Source of the DNA: Spirosoma radiotolerans
GTDB taxonomy: Bacteria; Bacteroidota; Bacteroidia; Cytophagales; Spirosomataceae
Reading direction: 5' to 3'
DNA: 64,000 bases
Assembly: GCF_000974425.1 (NCBI RefSeq)
Contig: NZ_CP010429.1
Coordinates: forward strand, 6,340,501 to 6,404,500
Under the pieces are notes generated by a model. It saw only the letters and a program-made list of their open reading frames with translations. It was not told where the DNA came from and searched no databases. Below are positions 54,184 to 63,222 of this stretch, in pieces. The position numbers and the translations under genes are program-made. Position 1 is the stretch's first letter, and every line of letters begins with the position of its first letter.

Positions 54184-54239
54184 TCATCGACGGCCCGGCT
54201 ATTTTACGACAGGTTGAATAAGTAGCTATCTCATTGTTC

Positions 54240-54270
54240 AATGCCACTTCTGAGTAGAAGTGGCATTTTT
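54240..54270 (+). terminator. Rho-independent terminator after the GH3 fusion gene
   Basis: A perfect 12-bp stem (AATGCCACTTCT with AGAAGTGGCATT), GAGT loop and T run to 54270. Confidence 0.9.
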
Positions 54271-54463
54271 ATTGCTATGTATGGTTAATTAATTAGATTA
54301 ATCTGGCTAATTGTTACGCTATTATTCATTGATCTTAGTAATAATACACAAAACGAGCTATTTCTAGCCAAGTTCTTCTGAACACAAGACCTGCCACCGA
54401 CTTCTGCATATCGTTTATAAATGCGCTAACTTTAGGCTTTCAACTGCTTTATTCTCCTATTTT

Positions 54464-57400
54464 ATGAAGGGACGTATTATCTACTCCTGCTTATTTTTCT
54501 CGCTTTTTATGGCTGGGTTGAGCACGCTTAGCTTTTCCCAGACAATTTCTAATGTCACGTTCCCTATTTCTTCTGCCTGTGCGGGTACCAGTACCGGCCT
54601 ATTGGTTTCCTATACAACCAGCACTTCTTTTGCTGCTGGTAATGTATTCACCGCTTATCTGTCGGATGCTACTGGTACGACATACACAACCGTTATCGGG
54701 AGCGTTACAAGCAGAACGGCGACCCCAATTAATGCGACAATTCCTTCATCGGCAGTTATCGGTTCAGGGTATAGGATTCAGGTACGAGCAAGTAGCGGCA
54801 CATTTGCAAACTCAGGGGCAACCCTTACACTTAGTCAACCACTTGCGCCAGGTGTGACAACACCATTCACGTATTGCGAAGGCGCTCTGGCTGACCAATT
54901 AACAGCAAGCAAATCGGCAGGGGGAACACTAAACTGGTATGCAGCCAATCAGACAACCGGAGCCACATCAACGCAAGCGCCCACGCCCAGCACAACAGCC
55001 GCGGCCATTGGTAATACCATTTACTACGTTAGCCAGACAATTAGCGGCTGCGAAAGTCCCAAGGCTTCCATTACCGTTACGGTAAGAAATAAGTTAAATG
55101 CACCAACCGCTAAATCGCCACAAACAATCTGCCAGGGTGAAAGCCCGAAATCGTTAACAGCGACATTAAGCGATGGCGGTACGCAGCTAAAATGGTATAC
55201 TGCTTCATCTGGTGGTACCCCATTAGCAGCAGCGCCACAACCATCAATCACCTCAACTTATTATGTTAGTCAGTCAAATTCTACGGATTGCGAAAGCGAC
55301 CGGACAACCGTTGTCTTTCAGGTCATCGATCTTCCCAGCGCCCCAACTGTAAAAAACCTCTCTTATTGTCAAGGGGTAACAACTGATCCATTAAGCGCAA
55401 CGCCTACGGGCACGAACTCGCTCTTGTGGTGGGGAACGTCTGCATCGGGCGGCAGCTCAACCACAACGGCTCCCAGCCCCAACAATCAGTCCAGCGCCAC
55501 ATACTACGTCAGCCAAGTTGACAACAATGGCTGCCAAAGCGCCACCCGGTCGCCCATTTCTGTTAGTATCGTGGCAACGCCCACCGAGCCCACCGTTCAG
55601 GCTCCCCCGGCTGTTTGTGCTGGCTCGCCCGTTGGCTCATTAACCGCCACCGTAACGTCGTCTGATTATGAATTACGCTGGTGGGGAACGTCTGCTTCAG
55701 GCGGCAGCTCAACCACAACGGCTCCTACTGTAAGTAATACGCAAACGGCTACGTACTACGTCAGTCAGGTAGATAAAGTGGGCGGGTGCTCCAGCGCCAG
55801 AAAGGGTATAACGGTTACGATCAATAGCCTACCGGCCATACCGACCGTTTCGAGCCCCGTGATTTATTGTCAGGGCAAGCCAACACGGCCATTGCAGGCA
55901 AGTGCTAGCAATGGAGCTACCTTAAACTGGTACGGTACCATCGACAAGGATAAAGGGGGCAGCGCAAGCGCTCAGGCCCCATCGCCCCCAACCGACCAGG
56001 CAAAAACGAGCCTGTACTACGTAAGCCAGACCAGCGATAAAGGGTGCGAAAGTGAAAACCGGGCAGTCATAACCGTTACCGTAAACAAAACACCCGATCG
56101 CCCATCGTTTACCACACCACGCGTCTATTGTGAAGGCGAAACTGCCGATCTCCTGGCAGCAACAACCACCGGAACGCTGAACTGGTATGGCACTGATTCA
56201 ACCAGTAGCCCCAGCACATCGGCAACCAGACCACAAACAGGCGCATCCTTCGTTGGTACCCAAAATTACTACGTTTCCCAAACCGTTTCGGGCTGTACCA
56301 GCAGCATTCAGACTATACCGGTGCAGGTGAAAGATACGCCAAACGCACCCAGCACCTCGTCCATTGACTTTTGTCAGGGAACGGGTGCACCTGCCTTATC
56401 GGCTACACTGGTAGCGAACGCGACTGCCAATTGGTATGGCACAAATTCATCAGGTGGCCTGGCATCGCCCACAGCGCCGGTACCTGCCAATAACAACGTC
56501 GGTACTACGGTTTATTACGTCAGTCAAACAGTATCCGGTTGCGAGAGTCCCCGCGCTACACTTAATGTTCGGGTGAAAGCGACGCCCGGCGCACCGGGTG
56601 TAAACTCACCTAGTTTCTGTAATAGAAGCCAGACGCAACAACTAACTGCTACGGGTGCGGGTTTAAAATGGTATGATGCGTCGGATAATCTATTGAACGG
56701 AGGAGCACCGACACCCAGTTCAGATGCCGTGGGAAGCCAGACCTTTAAAGTGTCTCAAACAATTGAAAGTTGTGAAGGGCCGAAAGCAACGATTACCGTT
56801 ACCATAAAACCTATCCCCGACAAGCCCGGCGTATCAAATCCAGTTTATTGCCAGGCCCAACAGGACCAGCCACAACAGAATATTACATCGTTAGCCGCCA
56901 ACGTTACCGGGTTAGGCTTTAAATGGTATACGCCATCCGGCTCGTTGCTTTCCAGTGCTCCTATTCCCAGTATTAATCAGTCTGGTACCCAAAAATACCT
57001 GGTTAGCCAGACCATTAATGAATGTGAGAGCGATAAAGCAGAAATTCAGGCGACTATTCTAACGCCATCCGCTCCGGCTACGCCAAAGTCGTTGGTCACG
57101 TATTGTATCAACGACAAAGCTGTACCGTTAGAAGCAACGGGTGAAACAGGAAGCCAGCTACGATGGGTTGACCCCTATGGTAATGTAACTAATAACGCTC
57201 CTACCCCATCGACGTTGAACACAAATGTGCAGCTTCAGGGCGACCCATTTTATGTCTATCAAATTGCCTCCTATGGTTGTTACAGCGCTCGGTCTACAAT
57301 TCGTGTTGTGGTCAATACCACCCCAACGTTGTCATTATTTGCGCCAACAACCACTGTCAACCTGGGACAGAGAACGCCTTTACAACTCAAATTTACAGGA

Positions 57401-58393
57401 TCGGGGCCCTATAGTTATAGCCTTACCGGCGGTTATTCCGGTACCGCACGCAGCGACACAACGATTTCCGTGTTACCACGCGGCAACACATCATACCTGG
57501 TAACGTCTGTCGTCAATGGCTGTGGAACAGGGCTACCGGGCAACACGGCAACCGTATCGGTCCGCGTACCGACCGTATCGACCAGCAACTTAAACGCAAC
57601 AACACTATGCGCAGGCACATCCCTTTCAGTTCCGTTTACTACAACTGGCGAGTTTAATCCGGGCAATGCGTTTAGAATCGAGGTGGTTAGCCTAGCTGAC
57701 ACGACAAAGAAGTACGCAGCTTCGACAAGTGCCAATAACTCGCCGGTTACCACCTTGTTACCAACAACGTTGCCGGGAGGCCAGTATTACGTTCGGGTAA
57801 AAGCCGATAATCCGGAAATAGGCATTACAGGCAGCAACAGCCCTACTATCCTCACCATTCGTTCACTGCCAACGGCCACCCTTAGCGGTACGCAAAACAT
57901 TTATGAAGGTATACCGGCAAACTTGACCCTTACGTTTGGCGGAGATGGCCCCTGGAATGTAATCTATGCCGACAGCCTGCGCAGCTACCCGTTAACGGTG
58001 ACCAGTAGCCCTTATGTTGTCGAAGCACGGCCTGCTCGCACAACGACCTATCGGCTAACGAGCGTGAGCAATAGTTGTGGCAACGGTACTCTTTCTGGCA
58101 CAGCCGTCGTTTCAGTATTACCGCTGCTGGGCGTTGATGACAACTCACTCGATCCATTGGTGAAAGCCTATCCGGTCCCTACAGAAACGATCCTGATCCT
58201 TGAATTAAACTTACCCCTAACGCGTGACCCGGCTATAGTAACCCTGACGGATTTAACCGGAAAGCCTGTTTTACAGCAGGCGACACGTAACCAACGGAAT
58301 GAATTGAATCTTGTCTCGCAGCCGAGTGGTGTATACTTTATGCGCATACAGGTTGGGGATAGGCAAACGGTTCGAAAAATAATGAAACAGTAA
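54464..58393 (+). CDS. Large Ig-repeat surface protein with T9SS sorting domain
   Basis: 1309 aa. The signal peptide is about residues 1-26 (LFFSLFMAGLSTLSFSQ). About ten Ig-like (Ig_7-type) repeats of 75-85 aa follow a first beta domain; each ends in a form of YYVSQ-x-GCES, such as IYYVSQTISGCESP and NYYVSQTVSGCTSS, and begins near YCQG or FCQG. The cysteine pair in each could make a disulfide. Two further beta domains and a C-terminal T9SS domain (AYPVPTETILILELN, GVYFMRIQVGDRQT) end it. A role in adhesion or matrix is inferred from the architecture. Confidence 0.9.
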   Translation: MKGRIIYSCLFFSLFMAGLSTLSFSQTISNVTFPISSACAGTSTGLLVSYTTSTSFAAGNVFTAYLSDATGTTYTTVIGSVTSRTATPINATIPSSAVIGSGYRIQVRASSGTFANSGATLTLSQPLAPGVTTPFTYCEGALADQLTASKSAGGTLNWYAANQTTGATSTQAPTPSTTAAAIGNTIYYVSQTISGCESPKASITVTVRNKLNAPTAKSPQTICQGESPKSLTATLSDGGTQLKWYTASSGGTPLAAAPQPSITSTYYVSQSNSTDCESDRTTVVFQVIDLPSAPTVKNLSYCQGVTTDPLSATPTGTNSLLWWGTSASGGSSTTTAPSPNNQSSATYYVSQVDNNGCQSATRSPISVSIVATPTEPTVQAPPAVCAGSPVGSLTATVTSSDYELRWWGTSASGGSSTTTAPTVSNTQTATYYVSQVDKVGGCSSARKGITVTINSLPAIPTVSSPVIYCQGKPTRPLQASASNGATLNWYGTIDKDKGGSASAQAPSPPTDQAKTSLYYVSQTSDKGCESENRAVITVTVNKTPDRPSFTTPRVYCEGETADLLAATTTGTLNWYGTDSTSSPSTSATRPQTGASFVGTQNYYVSQTVSGCTSSIQTIPVQVKDTPNAPSTSSIDFCQGTGAPALSATLVANATANWYGTNSSGGLASPTAPVPANNNVGTTVYYVSQTVSGCESPRATLNVRVKATPGAPGVNSPSFCNRSQTQQLTATGAGLKWYDASDNLLNGGAPTPSSDAVGSQTFKVSQTIESCEGPKATITVTIKPIPDKPGVSNPVYCQAQQDQPQQNITSLAANVTGLGFKWYTPSGSLLSSAPIPSINQSGTQKYLVSQTINECESDKAEIQATILTPSAPATPKSLVTYCINDKAVPLEATGETGSQLRWVDPYGNVTNNAPTPSTLNTNVQLQGDPFYVYQIASYGCYSARSTIRVVVNTTPTLSLFAPTTTVNLGQRTPLQLKFTGSGPYSYSLTGGYSGTARSDTTISVLPRGNTSYLVTSVVNGCGTGLPGNTATVSVRVPTVSTSNLNATTLCAGTSLSVPFTTTGEFNPGNAFRIEVVSLADTTKKYAASTSANNSPVTTLLPTTLPGGQYYVRVKADNPEIGITGSNSPTILTIRSLPTATLSGTQNIYEGIPANLTLTFGGDGPWNVIYADSLRSYPLTVTSSPYVVEARPARTTTYRLTSVSNSCGNGTLSGTAVVSVLPLLGVDDNSLDPLVKAYPVPTETILILELNLPLTRDPAIVTLTDLTGKPVLQQATRNQRNELNLVSQPSGVYFMRIQVGDRQTVRKIMKQ

Positions 58394-58416
58394 ACCCTGC
58401 CCGATTGCCCACACAC

Positions 58417-58851
58417 ATGCCCGACGAGTATTACATGGAGATGGCACTGGCATTGGCCGAAGACGCTGCCGACAACGGAGAAATTCCGGTCGGTGCACTT
58501 GTCGTTTGCCGCAATCGGATTATTGCCAAATCCCGGAACCAGACGGAGCAATTAGTTGACGTGACAGCCCATGCCGAGCTAATGGCTATAACATCGGCTG
58601 CACACTACTTGGGGAGTAAATACCTTCCTGATTGCACCCTATATGTAACTTTAGAGCCTTGCGTTATGTGTGCAGGGGCTCTTTTCTGGGCGCAGCTTGG
58701 CCGTTTGGTGATTGGGGCCAGTGATCCAAAGCGCGGCTATAGCCGCTTTGGATCTGCTCTACTACATCCTAAAACCCGGCTCGAAACAGGCGTACTCGCC
58801 GAGGAAAGCCAGGCGTTATTGATGAAGTTTTTTAATCGCTTAAGAACATAA
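58417..58851 (+). CDS. tadA: tRNA-specific adenosine deaminase
   Basis: 144 aa from the ATG at 58417; a TTG at 58405 would add four residues. It converts the wobble adenosine of tRNA-Arg(ACG) to inosine. The zinc and proton-relay motif HAE is at residues 52-54 and PCVMC at 81-85, followed by ALFWAQLGRLVIGASDPKRG, typical of TadA. Homologous nucleobase deaminases share the zinc motifs, but the length and C-terminal region favour TadA. Confidence 0.93.
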   Translation: MPDEYYMEMALALAEDAADNGEIPVGALVVCRNRIIAKSRNQTEQLVDVTAHAELMAITSAAHYLGSKYLPDCTLYVTLEPCVMCAGALFWAQLGRLVIGASDPKRGYSRFGSALLHPKTRLETGVLAEESQALLMKFFNRLRT

Positions 58852-58908
58852 TTCGCCGTAGGGTTGTTAACTCAACCGAATAATCTTCCATCTAACTAAT
58901 TAGCAATA

Positions 58909-59523
58909 ATGGCTTTTGTACTAGACCCACTTCCTTACCCAAGCGATTCGCTCGAACCGAATATCGATAAGCAGACAATGGAAATTCACCACGATAAGCA
59001 CCACAATGCCTACGTGACGAATTTGAACAACGCCATTGCTGGCACTGATATGGAGAATAAATCCATTGAGGATCTACTGGCCAGCGTGGGCTCCGCACCT
59101 GTTGCTGTCCGTAATAATGGTGGTGGTCACTATAATCACACCCTATTCTGGAACACGATTTCGGGTAGTGGCGGTGGTCAGCCAACGGGTACACTGGCTG
59201 AAGCTATCACGCAGAAATTTGGTTCGTTTGATGCCTTTAAAGAAGAATTTACAAAGGCGGCTACAACACGTTTCGGTTCAGGTTGGGCTTGGTTAATTGT
59301 TACGCCAGAGGGTGAACTGGCCATTACCTCAACGCCAAACCAAGATAATCCCTTGATGGATATTGCCGAAGCGAAAGGATTTCCAATCATTGGTCTCGAT
59401 GTATGGGAACACGCCTATTACCTCAAATATCAGAACCGTCGGCCCGATTATATTGCCGCTTATTTTAATGTTGTTGACTGGGCCGCTGCCGAAAAACGGT
59501 ATCAACAAGGCAAACAAGCCTAA
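58909..59523 (+). CDS. sodA: Superoxide dismutase (Fe/Mn family)
   Basis: 204 aa without a signal peptide. Metal ligands lie in MEIHHDKHHNAYV, GGGHYNHTLFW and GLDVWEHAYYLKYQ. The second-sphere Gln is in PNQDNPLM rather than in the HYNH region, which is the MnSOD arrangement, so Mn or cambialistic use is more likely than Fe only. The gene starts 57 bases after tadA. Confidence 0.95.
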   Translation: MAFVLDPLPYPSDSLEPNIDKQTMEIHHDKHHNAYVTNLNNAIAGTDMENKSIEDLLASVGSAPVAVRNNGGGHYNHTLFWNTISGSGGGQPTGTLAEAITQKFGSFDAFKEEFTKAATTRFGSGWAWLIVTPEGELAITSTPNQDNPLMDIAEAKGFPIIGLDVWEHAYYLKYQNRRPDYIAAYFNVVDWAAAEKRYQQGKQA

Positions 59524-59537
59524 CAAACAACGAATCG

Positions 59538-59598
59538 TGAGTTATAAATGATGGGTTTTGTTGATTAGACCTGCAAAAAAACCATTATTTATAACTCA
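59538..59598. repeat. Low-complexity imperfect palindrome after sodA
   Basis: TGAGTTATAAATGATGGGTTTTG (split across 59538-59560) pairs with 59576-59598 with two or three mismatches or bulges. It lies between sodA and tRNA-His. Confidence 0.7.
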
Positions 59599-59616
59599 TA
59601 ATTCACAAATCATTAT

Positions 59617-59624
59617 TACTTTTG
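59617..59624 (+). promoter_or_regulatory. Candidate -7 element of tRNA-His
   Basis: TACTTTTG matches TAnnTTTG 13 bases before the tRNA 5' end. No -33 TTTG is seen. Confidence 0.4.
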
Positions 59625-59637
59625 CACTCCTAAAACG

Positions 59638-59711
59638 GTGATTGTAGCTCAGTTGGTTAGAGCGCCGGATTGTGGTTCCGGAGGTCGCGGGTTCGAGCCC
59701 CGTCTTTCACC
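59638..59711 (+). tRNA. tRNA-His (anticodon GTG) with irregular acceptor stem
   Basis: The D arm (GCTCAGTTGGTTAGAGC), anticodon loop TTGTGGT in a perfect CCGGA/TCCGG stem and the T arm (GCGGGTTCGAGCCCCGT) are normal, and a G precedes position 1 as expected for tRNA-His. In the acceptor stem GTGATTG faces CTTTCAC, so positions 5-68 and 6-67 are T-T mismatches. The identity is sure; integrity is discussed as a finding. Confidence 0.9.
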
Positions 59712-59720
59712 CTTCACAGT

Positions 59721-59750
59721 AAAGGCCTTGATAATTCAAGGCCTTTTTTG
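59721..59750 (+). terminator. Rho-independent terminator after tRNA-His
   Basis: AAAGGCCTTG and CAAGGCCTTT form a 10-bp stem with a six-base loop, followed by a T run. Confidence 0.85.
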
Positions 59751-60046
59751 TTTTCTCTCCTAATCTATATTCAGAATCAGACGTTTGGCTGTTTTAGGTC
59801 TTTCGCATTGTAGTATCGGTATGACATCATAGCCCTGAATGCAACTATTTGCACTAAACTAAATCCATATGCTTAAAAAATTCGTATATTTTGTTTAAGT
59901 ATTTTTGATTTCTATTAAACAAAAAAGTTTTTTTTGTCGTTTAGTAGTTGTAATTTGTGATACCTTAGCACGTTCACTTAGAGCTTAAAACTGAGATGTT
60001 GAACCAGTAAACTGGTCTAAGCGAAAGTCCTTGCCTTCTTCAATTC
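59751..60046. other. AT-rich leader region of the MerR gene
   Basis: About 300 bases without a gene. A weak -7-like TACCTTAG lies near 59962. There are several T/A runs but no clear RNA element. Confidence 0.45.
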
Positions 60047-60925
60047 ATGAGTACATACTCAATTAGAGATTTAGAACAACTTTCAGGCATAAAAGCGCAT
60101 ACCTTACGCATTTGGGAACAGCGGTACGCCATTCTCTCGCCTGATCGGACGGATACGAACATTCGTACTTACGGTGACGATGACCTGAAACGGGTTCTTA
60201 ACATTTCATTGCTCAAAGACCATGGTTACAAGATCTCTGAGATTGCAAAACTCTCTTCTGATGAGTTAAATCGTGAAGTTGTCAAGATTTCGGAACGACA
60301 GCTGAATTATCCAGATCAGATTCATGCACTGACCATCTCGATGCTGGATTTGAGCGAAGAGCGCTTTGAAAAAATTATTAGCGCTAACATTGCTCAGTCG
60401 GGCTTTGAGAACACAATGGTGAACATTATTTACCCATTCTTGAGCCGCATTGGTACGCTCTGGGTAACGGGCTCCATTGGACCAGCCCAGGAGCATTTTA
60501 TTACGAACCTGATCCGGCAAAAAATCATTGTGGCCATTGATGGGCTGAGAGGCACGCCCGACAAGCCCGGCAAAACGTACATGCTGTTTTTACCAGAGGG
60601 CGAATTCCATGAGATTAGTCTTCTGTTTGCCCATTACATTATTCGCTCGCGATCCAACAAAGTAATTTATCTTGGGCAGAACCTGCCGCTAAATGAGCTG
60701 GTATTCGCCCATCAGATCCATCAGCCCGATTATATTTTTACGGTCTTGACGTCGGTTCCGGCCAATCATGAAGTGCAACCCTTTGTCAATCGAATGGCGA
60801 AGGCCTTCCCAAACTCACAAATACTTCTGACAGGCTATCAGGTCGTTGGCCAGGATATAGAGACTCCGGGAAACACAGCCATCATCAATCAGATTAACGA
60901 ATTGATGCGTATTTCGAGCAATTGA
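60047..60925 (+). CDS. MerR-type regulator with cobalamin-binding domain (CarH/LitR-like)
   Basis: 292 aa. A MerR helix-turn-helix occupies residues 1-70 (YSIRDLEQLSGIKAHTLRIW). A helical bundle at about 90-165 carries W139-x9-E149-H150 (WVTGSIGPAQEH), the adenosylcobalamin-contact motif of CarH photoreceptors. A Rossmann-like B12-binding domain follows, with His188 in GEFHEIS as the likely lower cobalt ligand. In characterised relatives such proteins repress carotenoid or photolyase genes in the dark and release DNA in the light. The target here is unknown and the next gene is convergent. Confidence 0.88.
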   Translation: MSTYSIRDLEQLSGIKAHTLRIWEQRYAILSPDRTDTNIRTYGDDDLKRVLNISLLKDHGYKISEIAKLSSDELNREVVKISERQLNYPDQIHALTISMLDLSEERFEKIISANIAQSGFENTMVNIIYPFLSRIGTLWVTGSIGPAQEHFITNLIRQKIIVAIDGLRGTPDKPGKTYMLFLPEGEFHEISLLFAHYIIRSRSNKVIYLGQNLPLNELVFAHQIHQPDYIFTVLTSVPANHEVQPFVNRMAKAFPNSQILLTGYQVVGQDIETPGNTAIINQINELMRISSN

Positions 60926-60956
60926 CCGGCGATTTCTTCGAAAGTGAAGCCCTGCG

Positions 60957-61922
60957 CTAGGCTATTGCCTGGGCAAAGGCAAGAGCTCGTCGTTCGGCGT
61001 AGGTGTATGCGTCACGAACTACCTGAAAACCAACATGGCCGCCGGTTGAGGGCGTTTCCAGAAAAATATAGGGATGCGTTTCCGCAAGCCAGGCAGGTGA
61101 GCATTCCGGCGACAGAAGTGGGTCGTTCTGAGCGTTTAGGAGCAGGGTTGGTACGCTGATGCCGGGCATAAAATTGACGGCTGATGCCTGAGTATAGAAG
61201 TCGTTGGCGTCCCGATAGTTATTGACTGGTGCCGAAAAAAACTCGTCGAAATCCCGCCACTGTTTTACATCCTTTAACCGGGTCATGTCCAGCCGACCGG
61301 GAAATAGGGCCGCCTTTTGACTAATTTTAAGGACTAACTTCCGCCTGAACCGGTTTCGATAGAATCGGTTTGACGGCCGATCCAGTAAAACCGCGCTGGC
61401 ACCCAGATCGGTGGGGGCCGAAATTGCTACTCCACCTTTAATCACAGCAGGCAGCTGACGGCCGTGAACCCCAAGGTATTTCAGCGTAATATTGCCCCCC
61501 ATGCTATAGCCAACCAGGACAACCTCGTCATACCGTTTTCGGCGAAGTGCATGGGTGATAACTTCGTTCAGATCGCCAATTTCACCGTGATTATACAGCC
61601 GAAACGCCTGATTCATTTCGCCACTACACGAACGGCAATTCCAGGCCAGTACATCGTAATTATGTTCGGCAAACAGTTTGGCCGTGCCTCGAATGTATTG
61701 CCGATTGCTGTCGCCTTCCAGGCCATGCGTTAAAATGACCAGTCGATTTTTTCCGTTTTCCAGCCAGTCTAAATCAACGAAATCACCATCTTGCAGGGTT
61801 AACCGTTCGCGTTGATACACAACGCCCAGCACCTTTCGCACCAGGCTTGGCATGATGGTTTGTAGGTGACCGTTATACTGATAAGTAGGTGGGCCAGGAT
61901 AAGTAGACGGAATAAGTGGCAT
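60957..61922 (-). CDS. YheT-like alpha/beta hydrolase
   Basis: About 321 aa from the ATG at 61922; the frame opens at 61934. Features of the YheT/ABHD1-3 group: NGHLQTIMPSL, THGLEGDSNRQYIRG, WNCRSCSGEMNQAFRLYNHG, the nucleophile elbow GYSMGGN and the catalytic Asp and His in NAQNDPLLSPE and STGGHVGF. These are cytosolic esterase-like proteins of unclear substrate. It is divergent from the membrane-protein gene at 61975. Confidence 0.93.
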   Translation of the reverse strand: MPLIPSTYPGPPTYQYNGHLQTIMPSLVRKVLGVVYQRERLTLQDGDFVDLDWLENGKNRLVILTHGLEGDSNRQYIRGTAKLFAEHNYDVLAWNCRSCSGEMNQAFRLYNHGEIGDLNEVITHALRRKRYDEVVLVGYSMGGNITLKYLGVHGRQLPAVIKGGVAISAPTDLGASAVLLDRPSNRFYRNRFRRKLVLKISQKAALFPGRLDMTRLKDVKQWRDFDEFFSAPVNNYRDANDFYTQASAVNFMPGISVPTLLLNAQNDPLLSPECSPAWLAETHPYIFLETPSTGGHVGFQVVRDAYTYAERRALAFAQAIA

Positions 61923-61974
61923 ATTGGTAAACAACGGATACTTTTATGGCGTTGTTTCAGAACATATCAACGCA

Positions 61975-62418
61975 ATGCAGTTCGCAAAATATCTTTCCGT
62001 CACCATTGCCAGTACAATCAAATTTGCCGGTGGTCCCTTGTCAGGAGCCGCGCTGGGCCTGACCTGGATCGAAACGGCCATTTGTACCATGCTGGGTATG
62101 ATGATTAGTGTCGTTCTGGTTACCTATGCGGGAGCCGCGATACAAGCCCTTGTCAAACGGTTCAGGTCGGCCCCTCCCAAGCGGTTTACCCGGCGAACAC
62201 GCATGGCTATTCGAATTTGGAAACGCTTTGGTATGAATGGTATCGCGTTTCTAACGCCCTTGATTTTAACACCAATTGGCGGCACAATTCTGGCCTTATC
62301 GTTTGGGGTCAACCGAGGGCGCGTACTGGTATCTATGCTGGTTAGCGCTGTTCTATGGGCAATTGTTCAGACCCTGTTTTTTTATCTGATTCCCGGATTA
62401 AAAGGGGTCGTTGGTTAA
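61975..62418 (+). CDS. Small integral membrane protein, function unknown
   Basis: 147 aa from the ATG at 61975; upstream starts at 61924 would overlap the divergent hydrolase gene. Three or four membrane spans are predicted (CTMLGMMISVVLVTYAGA, GIAFLTPLILTPIGGTILAL, VSMLVSAVLWAIVQTLFFYL), with a basic loop between the first two (RFRSAPPKRFTRRTRM). The paired helices with conserved prolines recall small transporter-like families, but none is firmly recognised. It ends seven bases from the convergent glycosyltransferase gene. Confidence 0.75.
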   Translation: MQFAKYLSVTIASTIKFAGGPLSGAALGLTWIETAICTMLGMMISVVLVTYAGAAIQALVKRFRSAPPKRFTRRTRMAIRIWKRFGMNGIAFLTPLILTPIGGTILALSFGVNRGRVLVSMLVSAVLWAIVQTLFFYLIPGLKGVVG

Positions 62419-62425
62419 GCGGGGC

Positions 62426-63193
62426 TTATCGGCTCACGGTCTGTGGGACAGAAGCTGTTTTTTTGCGAAAATCGCCTTGAGAGAAATATTTTTCGATTAG
62501 GCAGTACATCAAAATGAAGAAGTAGCGGCTGCCCATTTCTTTGATCTTCAGTTTCGACTCGCCATACTTCCGATTTGTCCAACTGTTCGGCACTACGGCA
62601 TATGAATAACCCCGGACGATGGCCTTCAATGGGAGTTCGACCGTTAGGTTGAAATGAGGAGCCAGAAAAGGCTTTATACCCTCGATTGTTTCCCGTTTAT
62701 AGAGCTTAAAAGCGTTGGTCGTATCGTTGTATTTGATGCCCATCACCATCCGGACGATAAAATTTGCAATTCGGTTAATGAATTTTTTTAGGGTTGGATA
62801 ATCAACCACTTTACCGCCTTTTTCCCAACGGGAGCCAAAAACGGCATCTACATTGGAATCCAGCATTTTGTTGTAGAACCGCACCAAGTCTTCGGGGTCA
62901 TCCGAAAGATCGGCCATAAACACGGCGACGCAATCCCCGGAGAATCGTTCCAGGCCATAACGTACAGCGTACCCGAATCCATTCGGCCCGGGATTGGTGT
63001 AATAGACAAGCGTCGGAATCTCCGTTGCAGCCAGGCGTTCGAGGACAGCCAGCGTACCATCTTTCGAGTTATCATTCGTCACACAGATTTCGTGCGGAAT
63101 CCCGTGTTTGGCCAATGTCTGGTAAAGGATACGGAGCGTTGGCGGCAACGACTCTTCCTCATTGTATGCAGGTATGACGACGCTTAGTTTCAT
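62426..63193 (-). CDS. Family 2 glycosyltransferase (DPM1-like)
   Basis: About 255 aa from the ATG at 63193; an upstream TTG at 63199 is unlikely. The GT-A fold is shown by LSVVIPAYNEEESLPPTL, CVTNDNSKDGT and FMADLSDDPEDL (DxD-type metal region), then FGSRWEKGGKV and TTNAFKLYKRE. It resembles polyprenyl-phosphate mannosyl or glucosyl transferases, with no membrane span at the C-terminus. It is 29 bases from the aldo/keto reductase gene in the same direction. Confidence 0.93.
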   Translation of the reverse strand: MKLSVVIPAYNEEESLPPTLRILYQTLAKHGIPHEICVTNDNSKDGTLAVLERLAATEIPTLVYYTNPGPNGFGYAVRYGLERFSGDCVAVFMADLSDDPEDLVRFYNKMLDSNVDAVFGSRWEKGGKVVDYPTLKKFINRIANFIVRMVMGIKYNDTTNAFKLYKRETIEGIKPFLAPHFNLTVELPLKAIVRGYSYAVVPNSWTNRKYGESKLKIKEMGSRYFFILMYCLIEKYFSQGDFRKKTASVPQTVSR

Positions 63194-63222
63194 AAACAAA
63201 AGTAAAAAGAACTATGTCAAAA

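Noticed and set aside
54464..58393. Possible tandem-repeat assembly error in the Ig-repeat gene
   Set aside because: The repeats differ in sequence apart from one 47-base near-duplicate, and the frame is intact to a complete T9SS tail.
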